Positions 1 through 10,187 of a stretch of 64,000 nt of DNA are shown here, in pieces (positions within the stretch are counted from its first letter, which is position 1; every line of letters begins with the position of its first letter). The notes beneath the pieces are model-generated. The model ran no database searches, was not told the DNA's origin, and saw only the letters and a list, made by a program, of their open reading frames with translations. The position numbers were made by a program, and so were the translations under genes. The stretch is from Prochlorococcus sp. MIT 1223 (GTDB lineage: Bacteria; Cyanobacteriota; Cyanobacteriia; PCC-6307; Cyanobiaceae), in contig NZ_CP139303.1 of the NCBI RefSeq assembly GCF_034092465.1, positions 896,865 through 960,864 of the forward strand, in the 5' to 3' direction.

Positions 1-396
1 GCAACACTTGGTTTTAAAAATGGTGTAATCGCAAGTCTCACTGCAAGTAAAATGACTCATAGAAAAATACGTAATTTAAGCGCCCATTGCAAAGAAAGCC
101 TTGTTGAAACAGATTTTTTAAATCACAATCTTCATATTCATAGACGCGCACATGAATGGTATTCAGCAGACCATGGTGAATTGTTATATCGAAATGATGG
201 ATTTGTTGAAGAAGTGAATACGACGTCAATAGAACCTCTTTACGCAGAATTAGAACATTTTCTTCAATGTGTTAGAGGGATAGAGACTCCTGCTGTTGAT
301 GGACTACAAGCATCTAGAGCGCTTCATCTGGCAGACTTAATAGAGCAAGCCGTAGAAAACCCCATAAATGAAATATCACTTGGACTTGGCCTCTAA
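1..396 (+). CDS. Gfo/Idh/MocA-family oxidoreductase, C-terminal part (5' end outside window)
   Basis: The frame is open from base 1 and gives 131 residues ending at a TAA. The content fits the C-terminal substrate domain of NAD(P)-dependent sugar or inositol dehydrogenases of the Gfo/Idh/MocA family: a beta-strand region (GVIASLTASK), then a closing helix pair with PLYAELEHFLQCVRG and GLQASRALHLADLIEQA, which is the family's usual ending. The NAD-binding Rossmann half lies upstream and is not visible, so substrate and pathway cannot be told; in marine picocyanobacteria such genes often sit with sugar-nucleotide or cell-surface genes, but nothing here confirms that. A strong hairpin follows 33 bases after the stop. 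Confidence 0.8.
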   Translation, partial: ATLGFKNGVIASLTASKMTHRKIRNLSAHCKESLVETDFLNHNLHIHRRAHEWYSADHGELLYRNDGFVEEVNTTSIEPLYAELEHFLQCVRGIETPAVDGLQASRALHLADLIEQAVENPINEISLGLGL

Positions 397-429
397 ATGC
401 TATTTAAAATAAAAATAATTCAAGACAAT

Positions 430-469
430 AAAAGCTGTCTTAATAGAAATCTCTATTAAGACAGCTTTT
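430..469. terminator. bidirectional rho-independent terminator
   Basis: There is a perfect 18-bp inverted repeat (430-447 against 452-469) with a 4-base loop AATC. It begins with AAAAGCTGTC and ends with GACAGCTTTT, so both strands carry a U-run after the stem. It lies between the rightward oxidoreductase and the leftward psbK and can end both transcripts. Confidence 0.9.
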
Positions 470-523
470 ATTCTTAGATTTTGCCGGCTTAATGGGTAAA
501 AGAATTAAACCTTGACAAAGGTT

Positions 524-667
524 TTAACGAAACCCTACTGCTGCCTGCCATACAAAAACTAGCAGGAAGAAGAAAATAGGTATCAGTGGAAGCACATCCA
601 CTGTTGGAGCAAAAGCGCGATACGCCTCTGGTAATTGAGCAAGCAAGTCGAGGGAAATTGAATTCAT
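524..667 (-). CDS. psbK: photosystem II reaction centre protein K
   Basis: A 47-residue ORF on the minus strand starts with ATG at 667 and stops with TAA at 524. The protein has a short leader ([19 protein letters not shown]), the PsbK signature [17 protein letters not shown], and a single membrane helix ending in VWQAAVGFR, which is the family C-terminus. PsbK is a low-mass thylakoid subunit of the PSII core near CP43. It lies 21 bp after tgt on the same strand and is probably cotranscribed with it. A weaker 7-bp hairpin (507-513 with 518-524) overlaps the stop and may add to termination. A longer ORF in another frame across this stretch is a shadow. Confidence 0.95.
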   Translation of the reverse strand: MNSISLDLLAQLPEAYRAFAPTVDVLPLIPIFFFLLVFVWQAAVGFR

Positions 668-688
668 CCCTAATAATCAATGGACGTT

Positions 689-1816
689 TCAAGGACAATA
701 CCATGTGTTACGTGCTTTAGAGTCACTATCCCAAGGAGCGAAATCCTCTGAAAAAGAACCTTCTTCAATAGCTAACCTCATAGCCTTAGTAAAACGGATC
801 AAATGAGTCAAATTATGCAAACTCAAAAGAGTAAGGCCTAGTAATTCATTACTCCTTATCAAGTGATGCAAATATGCCCTGGTGTGCTTCTGACATGCTT
901 CGCATGAACAAGTTTTGTCCAACGGCTGAAAATCATTTTTAAAACATGAATTTTTAAGATTCCATCTCTCACCATTAATCAATACACTTCCATGCCTTCC
1001 TAAGCGCGTAGGCAAAACACAATCAAATAAATCAACACCGTTTGCAACAGCAATCGCCATTTCCTTTAGAGTTCCTATACCCATCAAATATCTAGGACGA
1101 TTCTCAGGAAGCAGAGGAGTTATATAACGAACAATTTTATTAATTTCATTGCTATCTTCACCAACACTTACACCTCCAATTGCTATCCCAGGTAATTCAA
1201 ATCCAGAAACAATTCTTGCACTCATCTCACGAAGATGAGGGAAACAACCTCCTTGAACTATGCCAAAGAGTGCTTGATCATTCTTGTTATGCTTTGAAAC
1301 ACATCTTTCTAACCATTTATGAGTACGGAGACATGCAAGTTCTATATCATTTTCACTAGCTGAAAAAGGTGGGCATTCATCAAATGCCATGGCCACGTCA
1401 GCCCCTAAAGCCATCTGAATTTCTATTGCAATTTCAGGCGTAAATTCAATGTGACGTCCATCTCTAGGACTTTGAAAAGAAACACCTTGATCATCAATTT
1501 TGTTTAAATTTGCAAGACTAAAAACTTGGAATCCGCCTGAATCAGTAAGTATTGGCCTATCCCAGCCCATAAATTTATGTATTCCTCCTGCTTCAGAAAT
1601 AATTTGCTCTCCAGGTTGAAGATGAAGATGAAAAGTATTAGCTAAAATCATTTCTGCATCTGTACCTAAAAGCTGTTCAGAAGAAATACCCTTAACCGTG
1701 CCAGAAGTACCAACAGGCATAAACCTAGGGGTCAAGACTTGTCCATGAGGAGTAAAGAATGAGCCAGTTCTTGCTCTTGTGTTCGGACAACAATTTTTAA
1801 TCTGAAAATTAAACAC
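689..1816 (-). CDS. tgt: queuine/preQ1 tRNA-guanine transglycosylase
   Basis: This 375-residue protein matches bacterial Tgt, which swaps guanine at the wobble position 34 of GUN-anticodon tRNAs for preQ1. The catalytic-site motif [11 protein letters not shown] is at residues 91-101 with the nucleophile Asp92 region, and a second catalytic segment [15 protein letters not shown] lies near residue 265. The structural zinc site [17 protein letters not shown] is near the C-terminus. The start is GTG at 1816; no ATG fits better and the start leaves the usual short N-terminus before [10 protein letters not shown]. psbK follows 21 bp downstream on the same strand. Confidence 0.95.
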   Translation of the reverse strand: MFNFQIKNCCPNTRARTGSFFTPHGQVLTPRFMPVGTSGTVKGISSEQLLGTDAEMILANTFHLHLQPGEQIISEAGGIHKFMGWDRPILTDSGGFQVFSLANLNKIDDQGVSFQSPRDGRHIEFTPEIAIEIQMALGADVAMAFDECPPFSASENDIELACLRTHKWLERCVSKHNKNDQALFGIVQGGCFPHLREMSARIVSGFELPGIAIGGVSVGEDSNEINKIVRYITPLLPENRPRYLMGIGTLKEMAIAVANGVDLFDCVLPTRLGRHGSVLINGERWNLKNSCFKNDFQPLDKTCSCEACQKHTRAYLHHLIRSNELLGLTLLSLHNLTHLIRFTKAMRLAIEEGSFSEDFAPWDSDSKARNTWYCP

Positions 1817-1897
1817 AGTCTTTTTACAAAAATATTTTGAGTTTTTTTGGACAAATAGTTAGGGACTTCATTATTTTGGGAATCATGATTGGTGATA

Positions 1898-2686
1898 ATG
1901 CAAAAAAATCTACATAAATCACGTTGGCATCATGACTTAGCAGGGGCTTGGGTCTTTTATACCATTCTTCCAAAATGGTCTTTATCTAAAACCTCTTTTA
2001 TTCGAATTGCAAGATTTGCTCCCATAATTGGAATATTAATTGGAATCTTCCAATCTGTAATTTGGATAGGACTCAACAAATTCATTTGGCCTAAAGAATC
2101 AATTACCTTAATTGTTCTATCTTTTGGTTACCTGATAACCGGAGGACTTCATTTAGACGGCCTAATTGACACTACTGATGGAATAGCTGCTGGAAAAGAA
2201 AGACGTTTCGAAGCAATGAGAGATAGTCGGATCGGCGCAATAGGTGTTCAAAGTCTAATGATTATTTTAATGCTTCAAATAGCAGCATTATTAAGGCTTA
2301 ATAACTATATTCCATACGCAATGCCAGTTGCAGCTTTTTGGGGAAGATTTTCTACTCTTTGGGCAATAGAAAAGTTTGCATATATAAAAAACCCAGGAAT
2401 AAAGAGTAGTGGTTCTTTACATCATAAAAACTGGGAAGGCTTAATTAGAGAAGCCATCCCATCCGCAATAGTTCTTATAGTAATATGTTCATTATTTTTG
2501 TTTAAAATACTTGAAGTTAATAATCATTTTAAAATAGTATTGTCAATTCTCTTATGTTTTTTGCCCTCAATTGTGATTCCACACTTAGTAGGTAAAACGC
2601 TTAAAGGGCATACTGGTGACTCTTATGGGGCAAGTGTTGTCTTAGTAGAAACTTTCATACTTCTTTTTCTATCTGTAGTTTGGTAG
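1898..2686 (+). CDS. cobS: adenosylcobinamide-GDP ribazoletransferase (cobalamin synthase)
   Basis: A polytopic inner-membrane protein of 262 residues. CobS joins adenosylcobinamide-GDP and alpha-ribazole in the last step of the nucleotide-loop assembly of (pseudo)cobalamin. The family signature is clear: GGLHLDGLIDTTDG with the acidic residues that bind metal and substrate, then RDSRIGAIGVQSLM, and GHTGDSYGA close to the C-terminus. I chose the ATG at 1898; a TTG nine bases upstream is also open. The 3' end overlaps the convergent kinase gene by 32 bp. Confidence 0.93.
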   Translation: MQKNLHKSRWHHDLAGAWVFYTILPKWSLSKTSFIRIARFAPIIGILIGIFQSVIWIGLNKFIWPKESITLIVLSFGYLITGGLHLDGLIDTTDGIAAGKERRFEAMRDSRIGAIGVQSLMIILMLQIAALLRLNNYIPYAMPVAAFWGRFSTLWAIEKFAYIKNPGIKSSGSLHHKNWEGLIREAIPSAIVLIVICSLFLFKILEVNNHFKIVLSILLCFLPSIVIPHLVGKTLKGHTGDSYGASVVLVETFILLFLSVVW

Positions 2687-3791
2687 GGAAAGTAATTACA
2701 AAAGCATTTCCTTCTAAAGGAAGATTGGAATCAAAATCAAATGGTCTATTAATTAATTTTAATTCACCTTCTAATTGCTCAGTCAGTTCTTTAGCGAAAG
2801 CCAATCCCAAGCCACTGCCTGAAATTTCAGAACTATCATTTGCTCTAAAACCTTTATTAAAAATCTTTTCTCTTAAATCTTCTTTTATGGGAATACCACC
2901 ATCCCACACACAAATAGCATTTTGATTTAAATGAATACCTATTGGAGAAGAATCAGGGCTATATTTAAATGCATTTTCTAAAAGATTGGCAACGATTTCT
3001 GCAATAACCCCTTCGTCTTTAGAAATAGGTTGAATCATCCACTTTGGCCATTGAGAAGGACCATACCAGTCCCTTCCCTGTAAATTTGCCGTTACAGAGG
3101 CTCTGTCAATTAATGGTTCTAGCAAGTTCTTAAGATTTACAGAACCCTTTGCAGCGAAAACAGGAGGAAGTAATAAATGAGCTGGTGCAACTTTTCCAGC
3201 AGGTAACTTCACTTGACTTAAATCATCCAGAACTGATACATAGTTATTTAATTGCTCTTGCTCATTTAATAGTCCTTCTAATAGAGATCTGTAATCACTT
3301 TCTGGACCTAGTTTTCTTAAAAGAAGTTTTGCATACGTCCTAAGGGCAGCCAAAGGATTCCTTAATTGGTGAACCATCATTCCAATTTGTTCACGCTGTT
3401 GATTTAGTTCATTTAGAAGTCTTTCTTTTTCAAATTCCAATCCAAGACATTGAGCAAGAGCCATTGCAGATGACTGGAGTCTCCTATCTAAGTAGCCAGG
3501 CCATTCCTCAGAGTTATCAGAAATTTCCACTCTAAGAACACCTAACAAAATCGATTCTTCCTGCAAGGGATACCATCGGCGACTTGGCGAGGGGGTTCTC
3601 AATTCTCTATCAGACTCAAGTGGCTTCAAAACTTTTTTTGATTCTGGCCATTGACCTGCAACTTCTAAGCTAGGTGAATTACCATCACTAGATTTTGCTA
3701 CATAAACAATCAATTGATCAACAGCAGCTTCAGTCTCAAAACTGTTCAACTGCTGTCTCACTAAATTCTTAAATCTTTGAGATATCTTCAT
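2655..3791 (-). CDS. soluble sensor histidine kinase (GAF-like input, HisKA, HATPase)
   Basis: 378 residues without membrane segments. The N-terminal ~120 residues look like a GAF-type input domain. The H-box MMVHQLRNPLAAL places the phosphorylated histidine at about residue 141. The ATP-binding half shows an N box (EIVANLLENAFKYSP), a G1-like VWDGGIPI and a G2 box GSGLGLAFAKEL. This layout resembles the cyanobacterial Hik2 / chloroplast sensor kinase group, a soluble kinase that responds to redox or osmotic state; that assignment is from memory of the architecture and is tentative. No response regulator is adjacent. It ends inside the 3' end of cobS. Confidence 0.85.
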   Translation of the reverse strand: MKISQRFKNLVRQQLNSFETEAAVDQLIVYVAKSSDGNSPSLEVAGQWPESKKVLKPLESDRELRTPSPSRRWYPLQEESILLGVLRVEISDNSEEWPGYLDRRLQSSAMALAQCLGLEFEKERLLNELNQQREQIGMMVHQLRNPLAALRTYAKLLLRKLGPESDYRSLLEGLLNEQEQLNNYVSVLDDLSQVKLPAGKVAPAHLLLPPVFAAKGSVNLKNLLEPLIDRASVTANLQGRDWYGPSQWPKWMIQPISKDEGVIAEIVANLLENAFKYSPDSSPIGIHLNQNAICVWDGGIPIKEDLREKIFNKGFRANDSSEISGSGLGLAFAKELTEQLEGELKLINRPFDFDSNLPLEGNAFVITFPTKLQIEKEV

Positions 3792-4137
3792 TGCATTCTA
3801 TTCTCGACTGTCTTCAACTTGATAATCAAGCCTAAAAAACTTGAAAATCCAGAAAAAAGTATTAAGATATTCATATAGGCCAAAGGTGAGCCTTTCACAT
3901 TTCTCTCAAGATTAATTCAATAGAGTTGCACAAAAAGTGCACGCAAGCCATCGCAGATGTTATTGGGGCTGCAAAAAAGGCTTATTGAGTGGATCTGAGG
4001 TTCAATTTGTCGCAGTTATTTACGCGATTATTCAAAAATTAATCCTTTCAATGATTGAGATTGATTTTGAATTTTAAAAACAAACCACCTCAACTCCACT
4101 TTATTCACTTCTACTGCTCAAAACAGGATTTCTATTT
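3792..4137. other. 346-bp spacer between divergent genes
   Basis: The stretch separates the leftward kinase gene from the rightward DUF3155 gene and should hold both promoters. I see a small inverted repeat GTGCAC/GTGCAC-like motif near 3935 and AT-rich tracts, but no ORF I would call and no RNA gene I recognise. A 20-codon frame beginning at a TTG near 3927 is too short and has no support. Confidence 0.4.
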
Positions 4138-4506
4138 ATGTCTAAGAAGCGCAAAAGGATTAGCCGTAGACGCCTTGCAGGGCAAAGAGTTATGGCCCAT
4201 GTTCCAACTTTTCACCTTGAAACTGGCAAGCACAAACCTGTTACAGCAGCTAGACATTACATTGCAGAATCTGGATTAAACTCTCCTTCAGTTCTTAACG
4301 TTAGAAGAAATGAACATACCACTGATAGATATTTCTGGGGAGAAAAAGGACTTTTCAGTGCACAATATGCAGAAGAAAATCATTTTTTATTTCCATCTCT
4401 TAGATCAATAGTTGAATGTATTGGAGAAGAAAAAATATTTGAAGGTCTTGAACTAACTGCAGATGATTGGGAAGAGATAGAAGAATATGAATATGCTTTT
4501 GTTTAA
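4138..4506 (+). CDS. DUF3155 domain protein (cyanobacterial)
   Basis: 122 residues with a highly basic start (MSKKRKRISRRRLAGQRV) followed by the motif AHVPTFHLETGKHKPVTAARHYI, which I recognise as the cyanobacteria-specific DUF3155 family. The C-terminal third is strongly acidic (LTADDWEEIEEYEYAFV), so the protein is charge-polarised. The function is unknown; the basic tail suggests nucleic-acid contact but that is only inference. ATG start at 4138; the upstream spacer is long, so it is probably a single-gene transcript. It converges on the esterase gene with a 14-bp gap. Confidence 0.85.
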   Translation: MSKKRKRISRRRLAGQRVMAHVPTFHLETGKHKPVTAARHYIAESGLNSPSVLNVRRNEHTTDRYFWGEKGLFSAQYAEENHFLFPSLRSIVECIGEEKIFEGLELTADDWEEIEEYEYAFV

Positions 4507-4520
4507 TAAATAAATTTGAT

Positions 4521-5135
4521 TTACAAAGCAAACCATTCTGACAAGGTTTGAACAATTTTCAGAATGATTTGATTTGGTATTTCATGACCTCCCACAAAGA
4601 GCTCAGTTTCAGCGTTAAAGCCATTATCTTTTATCAAATCCGCTATGTTTTGCATTGCAAGACATGGAACAATTTCATCATTTGTCCCATGACTCAGGAA
4701 AACTGGTGGGATTTTATCTGGAATACTCAAATTTGGATGTGGATAAGCACTGCAAGCTATTACTCCTGCAAAAGGCAACTGCAATCCTGAAGCTAATGCC
4801 ATAGCTCCTCCTTGTGAAAAGCCCATAATCGCCGATTGTTCAATCGAAATATTGTCATTAGACAAACTTTCTAATCTCAATTGCAGATCATCTACTGCCT
4901 TATTTGCTTCAGTCCAATCTGGAGGGAAAAGGCTATACCACTGCTTACCAAGTCCACCTGGATGAGATAAAGGTGCTCTTAATGAAACAATTTCAACTAT
5001 TTCCTGTCCTTTAAGGCCTTCATGTATTATTTCGCCAAAAGGTATTAAATCCTCAGCATCAGCTCCCCATCCATGCAGCAAGATTAATCGCCGCGATGCT
5101 GATGTTGTGTGCAAGCAAACAAGATCTTCTTTCAT
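4521..5135 (-). CDS. alpha/beta hydrolase, phospholipase/carboxylesterase family
   Basis: A 204-residue cytosolic serine hydrolase. The oxyanion-hole region LILLHGWGAD is at residues 17-26, the nucleophile elbow GFSQGG gives Ser107, HGTNDEIV gives Asp153, and GGHEIP gives His184, so the full Ser-Asp-His triad is present in family order. Length and motifs fit the small carboxylesterase / acyl-protein thioesterase group (Abhydrolase_2). The substrate cannot be inferred. ATG start at 5135; the start sits 57 bp from the divergent purH ATG. Confidence 0.88.
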   Translation of the reverse strand: MKEDLVCLHTTSASRRLILLHGWGADAEDLIPFGEIIHEGLKGQEIVEIVSLRAPLSHPGGLGKQWYSLFPPDWTEANKAVDDLQLRLESLSNDNISIEQSAIMGFSQGGAMALASGLQLPFAGVIACSAYPHPNLSIPDKIPPVFLSHGTNDEIVPCLAMQNIADLIKDNGFNAETELFVGGHEIPNQIILKIVQTLSEWFAL

Positions 5136-5192
5136 TTAAGCAATTCTGAGCGTGGCTAATTAAGTTAAATCTTGAATTTGATTTTTACTAAG

Positions 5193-6740
5193 ATGAAACC
5201 GATAGCCTTGTTAAGTGTTTCAAATAAACAAGGCTTAATACCTTTAGCAAAATCATTAACAGAAGATTTTGGTTTTCAAATCATATCTAGTGGTGGAACA
5301 GCAAAAGCGCTTGAAGCAGAGTTAATAGAAGTTACACGCATATCTGATTACACTGGTGCCCCTGAGATACTTGGAGGCAGAGTCAAAACTCTTCATCCGA
5401 TAATACATGGAGGGATTCTTGCAAAAAGAAATGACTCAAATCATGAGAAAGATTTGGAAAAACATAAAATTTCTCATATTAATTTAGTCATAGTAAATTT
5501 ATATCCATTCGTTGAAACCATTGCAAACCCTTTAGTCAGATGGGAAGAAGCTATTGAAAATATTGATATTGGAGGACCAACTCTCATTAGAGCCGCTGCA
5601 AAAAATCACAGTGATGTAACTGTTCTTTCTAATCCAAATCAATACCAACCTTTTCTAGAAGCATTAAAACAGAACAAGGTAACTGAAGAGTTTCGAAGAG
5701 AACTAGCTATTGAAGCTTTTGAACATACAGCAACTTATGACCTAGCAATAAATAAATGGATGAATTCAAAAACAGGAAACGAATCTTCTCAATGGATTGA
5801 GGCAATCCCTCTAAAACAAAAACTTAGATATGGAGAAAATCCGCATCAAAGAGCTTCATGGTTTGCCTATCCAAGAGAAGGATGGGGAGGAGCAAAGCAA
5901 TTACAAGGGAAAGAACTTAGTACAAATAATCTTTTGGATCTTGAAGCTGCGCTTTCAACTATTCTTGAATTCGGTTATGGCAATCAAAATTGTATTGATA
6001 AGGCTGCTGTTGTGGTCAAGCATACTAACCCTTGTGGAGTAGCGATATCAGATTCAATTAGTTCTGCATTAGAACGTGCTCTTGAAGCAGATCCCATTAG
6101 TGCTTTTGGCGGGATAGTTGCTTTAAATAGATCAGTAGATTCAAAAACAGCTGAACAACTAACTAACATTTTTTTAGAATGTGTGGTTGCACCATCTTTT
6201 GAAACAGAAGCCAAGGAAATTCTTTCTAAAAAGAAAAACTTAAGGCTACTTGAACTAAAACCATCTTGCCTTGAAGTTTCGGAGTCAAAGCAAATCAGAA
6301 GCATTCTTGGTGGTTTATTAATTCAAGACAAAGATGATAAAGCAATAGAATCTGACACTTGGGAAGTAGCAACAAATAGAGAGCCCAGTTCTCAAGAAAA
6401 AAAAGATCTGGTTTTTGCCTGGAAGCTAGTAAGACATATCAGGTCTAATGCAATTACAATTGCATCTTCAGGTCAAAGCTTAGGGATTGGTGCAGGGCAA
6501 ATGAATAGGGTAGGATCTGCAAAATTAGCCCTTGAAGCTGCAGGTAGAAAAGCAAAAGGAGCAGTTCTCGCTAGTGATGGATTCTTCCCATTTGAAGATA
6601 CTGTGAGATTAGCTTCCGAATATGGAATAAAAGCTATTATTCAGCCTGGTGGAAGTATTAAAGATCAAAACTCAATAGATGCTTGTAATGAATTAGATAT
6701 TTCTATGCTATTCACTAGAAAAAGACACTTTTTACATTAA
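5193..6740 (+). CDS. purH: bifunctional AICAR transformylase / IMP cyclohydrolase
   Basis: 515 residues catalysing the last two steps of IMP synthesis. The N-terminal MGS-like cyclohydrolase domain shows [27 protein letters not shown] and [17 protein letters not shown]; the C-terminal transformylase domain has [11 protein letters not shown], the catalytic KHTNPCG and [11 protein letters not shown], and ends near [10 protein letters not shown] took the ATG at 5193 because [12 protein letters not shown] is where family members begin; an upstream in-frame TTG at 5172 would only add seven residues. Confidence 0.96.
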   Translation: MKPIALLSVSNKQGLIPLAKSLTEDFGFQIISSGGTAKALEAELIEVTRISDYTGAPEILGGRVKTLHPIIHGGILAKRNDSNHEKDLEKHKISHINLVIVNLYPFVETIANPLVRWEEAIENIDIGGPTLIRAAAKNHSDVTVLSNPNQYQPFLEALKQNKVTEEFRRELAIEAFEHTATYDLAINKWMNSKTGNESSQWIEAIPLKQKLRYGENPHQRASWFAYPREGWGGAKQLQGKELSTNNLLDLEAALSTILEFGYGNQNCIDKAAVVVKHTNPCGVAISDSISSALERALEADPISAFGGIVALNRSVDSKTAEQLTNIFLECVVAPSFETEAKEILSKKKNLRLLELKPSCLEVSESKQIRSILGGLLIQDKDDKAIESDTWEVATNREPSSQEKKDLVFAWKLVRHIRSNAITIASSGQSLGIGAGQMNRVGSAKLALEAAGRKAKGAVLASDGFFPFEDTVRLASEYGIKAIIQPGGSIKDQNSIDACNELDISMLFTRKRHFLH

Positions 6741-6748
6741 ATAAAAAA

Positions 6749-7300
6749 TTAATTTCCTTTAGGGTAATAAGTGATTGTATTTGTCTTTCTGAATAAAGAT
6801 AATCTTCCAGGGCCAGCACATACAAAGTAAAGAGATATAGCTGCATAAATAGCGGATAATTCAAAAGCATAATTGTGGGCCTCAACAACAGCCAATGGAA
6901 ATCCTTCCAAACCGGTATCTATAAAGTGAAAGTAACAAGCAAATACCATTGTTCCAAAAATTCCCAATGAGGAAATTCTTGCTAAAACACCTGTTGCTAA
7001 ACCCAAAGGACAAATTACTTGTGTCACCCCTGCTGCATAAGTCCAAAAAATTGGGTCGCCAGGTAGAAAACTAAAATACTTACCAACGACAAACTCTGAA
7101 AACCCTTCTGGGTCATTCAATTTTTCTAATCCATGATGAACCATGAACAAACTGAATAAAACTCTCAACACAAATATGGATAATTCTCCAAGGATATTTA
7201 CTTCACCTTGAGGAGAAGGACTCTGTACTACAACTTCTACCTTCTGAGAAGATGAACCTGACTTGGCGTCTCGAGATTTTGAATTAGTTGATTCAGGCAT
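6749..7300 (-). CDS. DoxX family membrane protein
   Basis: 183 residues with a charged, Ser-rich N-terminus of about 35 residues followed by four hydrophobic segments. The segment LRVLFSLFMVHHGLEKL and the following PGDPIFWTYAAGVTQVICPLGLATGVLARI fit the DoxX/SURF4-like four-helix family. Function in cyanobacteria is not established; other family members are terminal-oxidase or redox-associated membrane proteins. I prefer the ATG at 7300; a GTG two codons upstream is also open. It ends 8 bp from the convergent purH stop and lies 52 bp after ispH on the same strand. Confidence 0.8.
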   Translation of the reverse strand: MPESTNSKSRDAKSGSSSQKVEVVVQSPSPQGEVNILGELSIFVLRVLFSLFMVHHGLEKLNDPEGFSEFVVGKYFSFLPGDPIFWTYAAGVTQVICPLGLATGVLARISSLGIFGTMVFACYFHFIDTGLEGFPLAVVEAHNYAFELSAIYAAISLYFVCAGPGRLSLFRKTNTITYYPKGN

Positions 7301-7352
7301 ATTCACAAAGGTTTAGGAAACGATACTAATAGAAGAGGTTCAAAAAAGTGGC

Positions 7353-8567
7353 TTAGGAAGGGCAAACACTTTTCTCACTAAGCTTCATAAGCTTTTGAAT
7401 AACATGCTCAACAACTCTATCTGGAGTAGAAGCTCCTGAAGTTATTCCTACCTTTACACTACCTTCTGGTAAAAAGTTTTTTTCGCTTATCAAATCTTCC
7501 CCTAATGGCATATGAGTAATTGTATTTGTACTTTCATTAATGCGATCTGGAGTATCAATATGAAATGATCGTATCCCCCTACTAACAGCTATTTCTTGAA
7601 GGTGAGTTGTATTAGAAGAATTATATCCACCTATAACTACCATCACATCTAGAGCTTCATCAACCAAAGAAAACATTGCACCTTGTCTTTCATCAGTTGC
7701 ATCACAAATAGTATTAAAAGCTAAAAAGTGTTCATTAATTTCTGCAGGACCAAATTTACTTAACATTGTTTTTTCAAACAGTCTTCCTATTTCTTCGGTC
7801 TCACTTTTTAACATAGTTGTTTGATTAGCAACACCTAGACGCTCTAAATCTTTATCAGGGTCAAAACCATTAGAGGAGGCTTTCGAGAATCTCTTTAAGA
7901 ACTCCTCCCTATTCCCTTTTCCAAGAATGTAATCAGAAACATATTGAGCCTCCGCAAGATCAAGTACAACTAAATATGTTCCTGCAAATGAACTAGTAGC
8001 AAGGGTTTCTTCATGTTTATATTTGCCATGAATAATAGAAGTAAAAGTATGTTTCTTATGCTTTTCTACTGTATGCCAAACTTTTGACACCCAAGGGCAA
8101 GTGGTATCAATAATATGGCAACCCCGTTCATGCAGGAGCTGCATATCTTGAACAGTTGCTCCAAACGCCGGAAGAATAACTACATCACCATTTTTTACAC
8201 CTGAGAAATCCTTAACACCCTTTTCTTCAGAAATAAAAAGTACATTCATCTTACGGAGATGATCATTAACCGAAGGATTGTGAATAATCTCATTGGTTAT
8301 CCAAATCCTTTGAGTTGGATAATGCTTTCTTGTTTCATATGCCATAGCAACAGATCTTTCTACGCCCCAACAAAATCCAAACGCTTCTGCAAGCCTTACT
8401 TGTAAACGTCCATGCTGTAATAAATTCCCATTATCTCTAATTGTGCCAATTAGTTTACTCTGATAAGCATCCGCAAGTGCCTGTGCTCTTTGCGCAGCAG
8501 AACCAAAACCTCTACGGTTATAACGATCAGATTTATGAAGAGACTGTTTAAAAGCTTGAGTATCCAT
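7353..8567 (-). CDS. ispH: 4-hydroxy-3-methylbut-2-enyl diphosphate reductase
   Basis: 404 residues, the long cyanobacterial/plastid form of IspH, last enzyme of the MEP pathway that makes IPP and DMAPP for carotenoids, phytol and quinones. Three conserved cysteines that hold the 4Fe-4S cluster are visible in [24 protein letters not shown] and [12 protein letters not shown]; the [13 protein letters not shown] segment lies near the end. I chose the ATG at 8567 ([10 protein letters not shown]) over a GTG at 8579 because family members of this group begin in this way. Downstream DoxX is on the same strand. Confidence 0.95.
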   Translation of the reverse strand: MDTQAFKQSLHKSDRYNRRGFGSAAQRAQALADAYQSKLIGTIRDNGNLLQHGRLQVRLAEAFGFCWGVERSVAMAYETRKHYPTQRIWITNEIIHNPSVNDHLRKMNVLFISEEKGVKDFSGVKNGDVVILPAFGATVQDMQLLHERGCHIIDTTCPWVSKVWHTVEKHKKHTFTSIIHGKYKHEETLATSSFAGTYLVVLDLAEAQYVSDYILGKGNREEFLKRFSKASSNGFDPDKDLERLGVANQTTMLKSETEEIGRLFEKTMLSKFGPAEINEHFLAFNTICDATDERQGAMFSLVDEALDVMVVIGGYNSSNTTHLQEIAVSRGIRSFHIDTPDRINESTNTITHMPLGEDLISEKNFLPEGSVKVGITSGASTPDRVVEHVIQKLMKLSEKSVCPS

Positions 8568-8623
8568 TTCAAAACTCACAGCACTTGCGAGTATACATAA
8601 TTATTAGTCCAATAAATAGAAAT

Positions 8624-8656
8624 AAAAAAAGCCTGGAACAAGTCCAGGCTTTTTTT
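8624..8656. terminator. rho-independent terminator after amt
   Basis: GCCTGGA (8631-8637) pairs with TCCAGGC (8643-8649) around the loop ACAAG, flanked by seven A and seven T. It lies 17 bp past the amt stop on the minus strand and isolates amt from ispH. Confidence 0.9.
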
Positions 8657-8673
8657 GAAATTAATTAAGTTAA

Positions 8674-10134
8674 TTAATTTGAAGCAAAGTCAGGATAAGC
8701 TTCCATTCCATGCTCACCAATATCTAACCCTTTAATTTCTTCTTCTTCTGAAACTCTAATCCCACCAAATAGTGACCCAATAAAAGACCAAAGAATCCAG
8801 CAAGAAATAATGATAAAAGCGGCATAGGCAATTGCACCAATTAACTGAACACCTATTTGAGAAAAACCATGTCCAGTAAATAAGCCGTAGTCAGCATTAA
8901 AAAAACCAACAGCTAGTGTTCCCCAAATACCGCAAGATCCATGAACAGAAACTGCACCTACGGGATCATCTATGCCAAGGCCATCTACAAATGAAACGGA
9001 GAAAACAACAATGAGACCACCAATAAATCCAATAACCCAAGCAGCCCACATTGAGACTCCGTCACAACCAGCGGTAATACTTACTAATCCAGCAAGTATG
9101 CCATTAATTATCATTGTTAAATCTGGCTTCCCGCTTGTTAGCTGACTAAGGATTGTTGCAGCAATACCACCTCCAGCAGCAGCAAGTGTTGTAGTCACAG
9201 CCACATAAGGAACTGTTTGATCTAGAGCCAAAACCGACCCAGGATTAAATCCATACCAGCCAATCCAAAGAATCAAAGCACCCAGAGTGGCAATCGCCAT
9301 ATTATGGCCAGGTAGGGCCTGGGGTTTTCCATCTACAAACTTACCTATACGTGGTCCCAAAAGGGCTGCTCCTACTAAGCCAGCCCATGCTCCTACAGAA
9401 TGAACAATTGTTGATCCAGCAAAATCTATAAACCCTAATCGAGCCAACCAACCTCCACCTACACCAGCTTCATCAGGAAAATTCCATTGCCATGATCCAG
9501 CAATTGGATAAATAAAAGCAGTGAGAATAAGTGAGAAAATTACAAACTCTCCAAACTTAATTCTCTCTGCGACTACTCCAGAAACTATGGTTGCTGCAGT
9601 TCCTGCAAATGCTGCTTGAAATAAGAAGTCGATACTAGGAACTAAACCCTCTGGATCCGTAACTGTTGGATCAAAGAAAAAGCCTGGTGACTTCAAAATA
9701 CCAGGAATAATCCATTCACCGGTATACATCAAATGATATCCAATAAACCAATACGCTGATACTGCCAAAGTAAAAACCAGAAGGTTTTTGGCTAAAATAT
9801 TAACGGCATTCTTTTGCCTACACATACCAGCTTCGACCATTGCAAAGCCTGCATTCATGAAAATGACTAAAATTGTTGCTATCAATAACCAAAGGTTATT
9901 TGCTAAACCTTGAGCATTAAGTGTTATTCCAGTTGCATCAGCGGCATGAACAGCAAGATTAAAAAGACCTAACCCAGAAAGTGCAATTGGTACACAAGCT
10001 AACCAAAGTAAAGATCGATTTGTTCGCAATCCACGAATACTTCTGAAAAGAAGCATTGGTCCATTTAAAAGACTTGCGTCTTGAAGAGGGCGAGCATTAC
10101 TTCGCCTTGGGGACGATTGAAGGGCAGTGGTCAT
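8674..10134 (-). CDS. amt: ammonium transporter, Amt family
   Basis: 486 residues with about eleven membrane helices after an N-terminal extension and a leader-like helix ending in AVHAADA. Family markers include [44 protein letters not shown] (pore His), [13 protein letters not shown] and [17 protein letters not shown] (second pore His). It takes up ammonium across the inner membrane. I chose the ATG at 10134 ([11 protein letters not shown]) over an in-frame ATG at 10185 because the predicted NtcA-dependent promoter would start transcription near 10181, downstream of the longer start. It is probably monocistronic, with a terminator 17 bp after it. Confidence 0.95.
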   Translation of the reverse strand: MTTALQSSPRRSNARPLQDASLLNGPMLLFRSIRGLRTNRSLLWLACVPIALSGLGLFNLAVHAADATGITLNAQGLANNLWLLIATILVIFMNAGFAMVEAGMCRQKNAVNILAKNLLVFTLAVSAYWFIGYHLMYTGEWIIPGILKSPGFFFDPTVTDPEGLVPSIDFLFQAAFAGTAATIVSGVVAERIKFGEFVIFSLILTAFIYPIAGSWQWNFPDEAGVGGGWLARLGFIDFAGSTIVHSVGAWAGLVGAALLGPRIGKFVDGKPQALPGHNMAIATLGALILWIGWYGFNPGSVLALDQTVPYVAVTTTLAAAGGGIAATILSQLTSGKPDLTMIINGILAGLVSITAGCDGVSMWAAWVIGFIGGLIVVFSVSFVDGLGIDDPVGAVSVHGSCGIWGTLAVGFFNADYGLFTGHGFSQIGVQLIGAIAYAAFIIISCWILWSFIGSLFGGIRVSEEEEIKGLDIGEHGMEAYPDFASN

Positions 10135-10187
10135 AAAACAATGTAAAACTGCAGAATTTTCGAGGAAAAATTTCCAAGATTGCATTA

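Noticed and set aside
489-704. 71-codon ORF over psbK on the minus strand
   Set aside because: It is out of frame with the 47-codon psbK, whose protein is unmistakable, and it runs into tgt.
3898-3990. Short frame ending ...AIADVIGAAKKAY on the plus strand in the kinase/DUF3155 spacer
   Set aside because: About 20 codons from a TTG with no ribosome-binding site and no family resemblance.
4055-4279. 74-codon plus-strand ORF overlapping the DUF3155 gene start
   Set aside because: Different frame from the clear DUF3155 protein; its sequence has no recognisable pattern.
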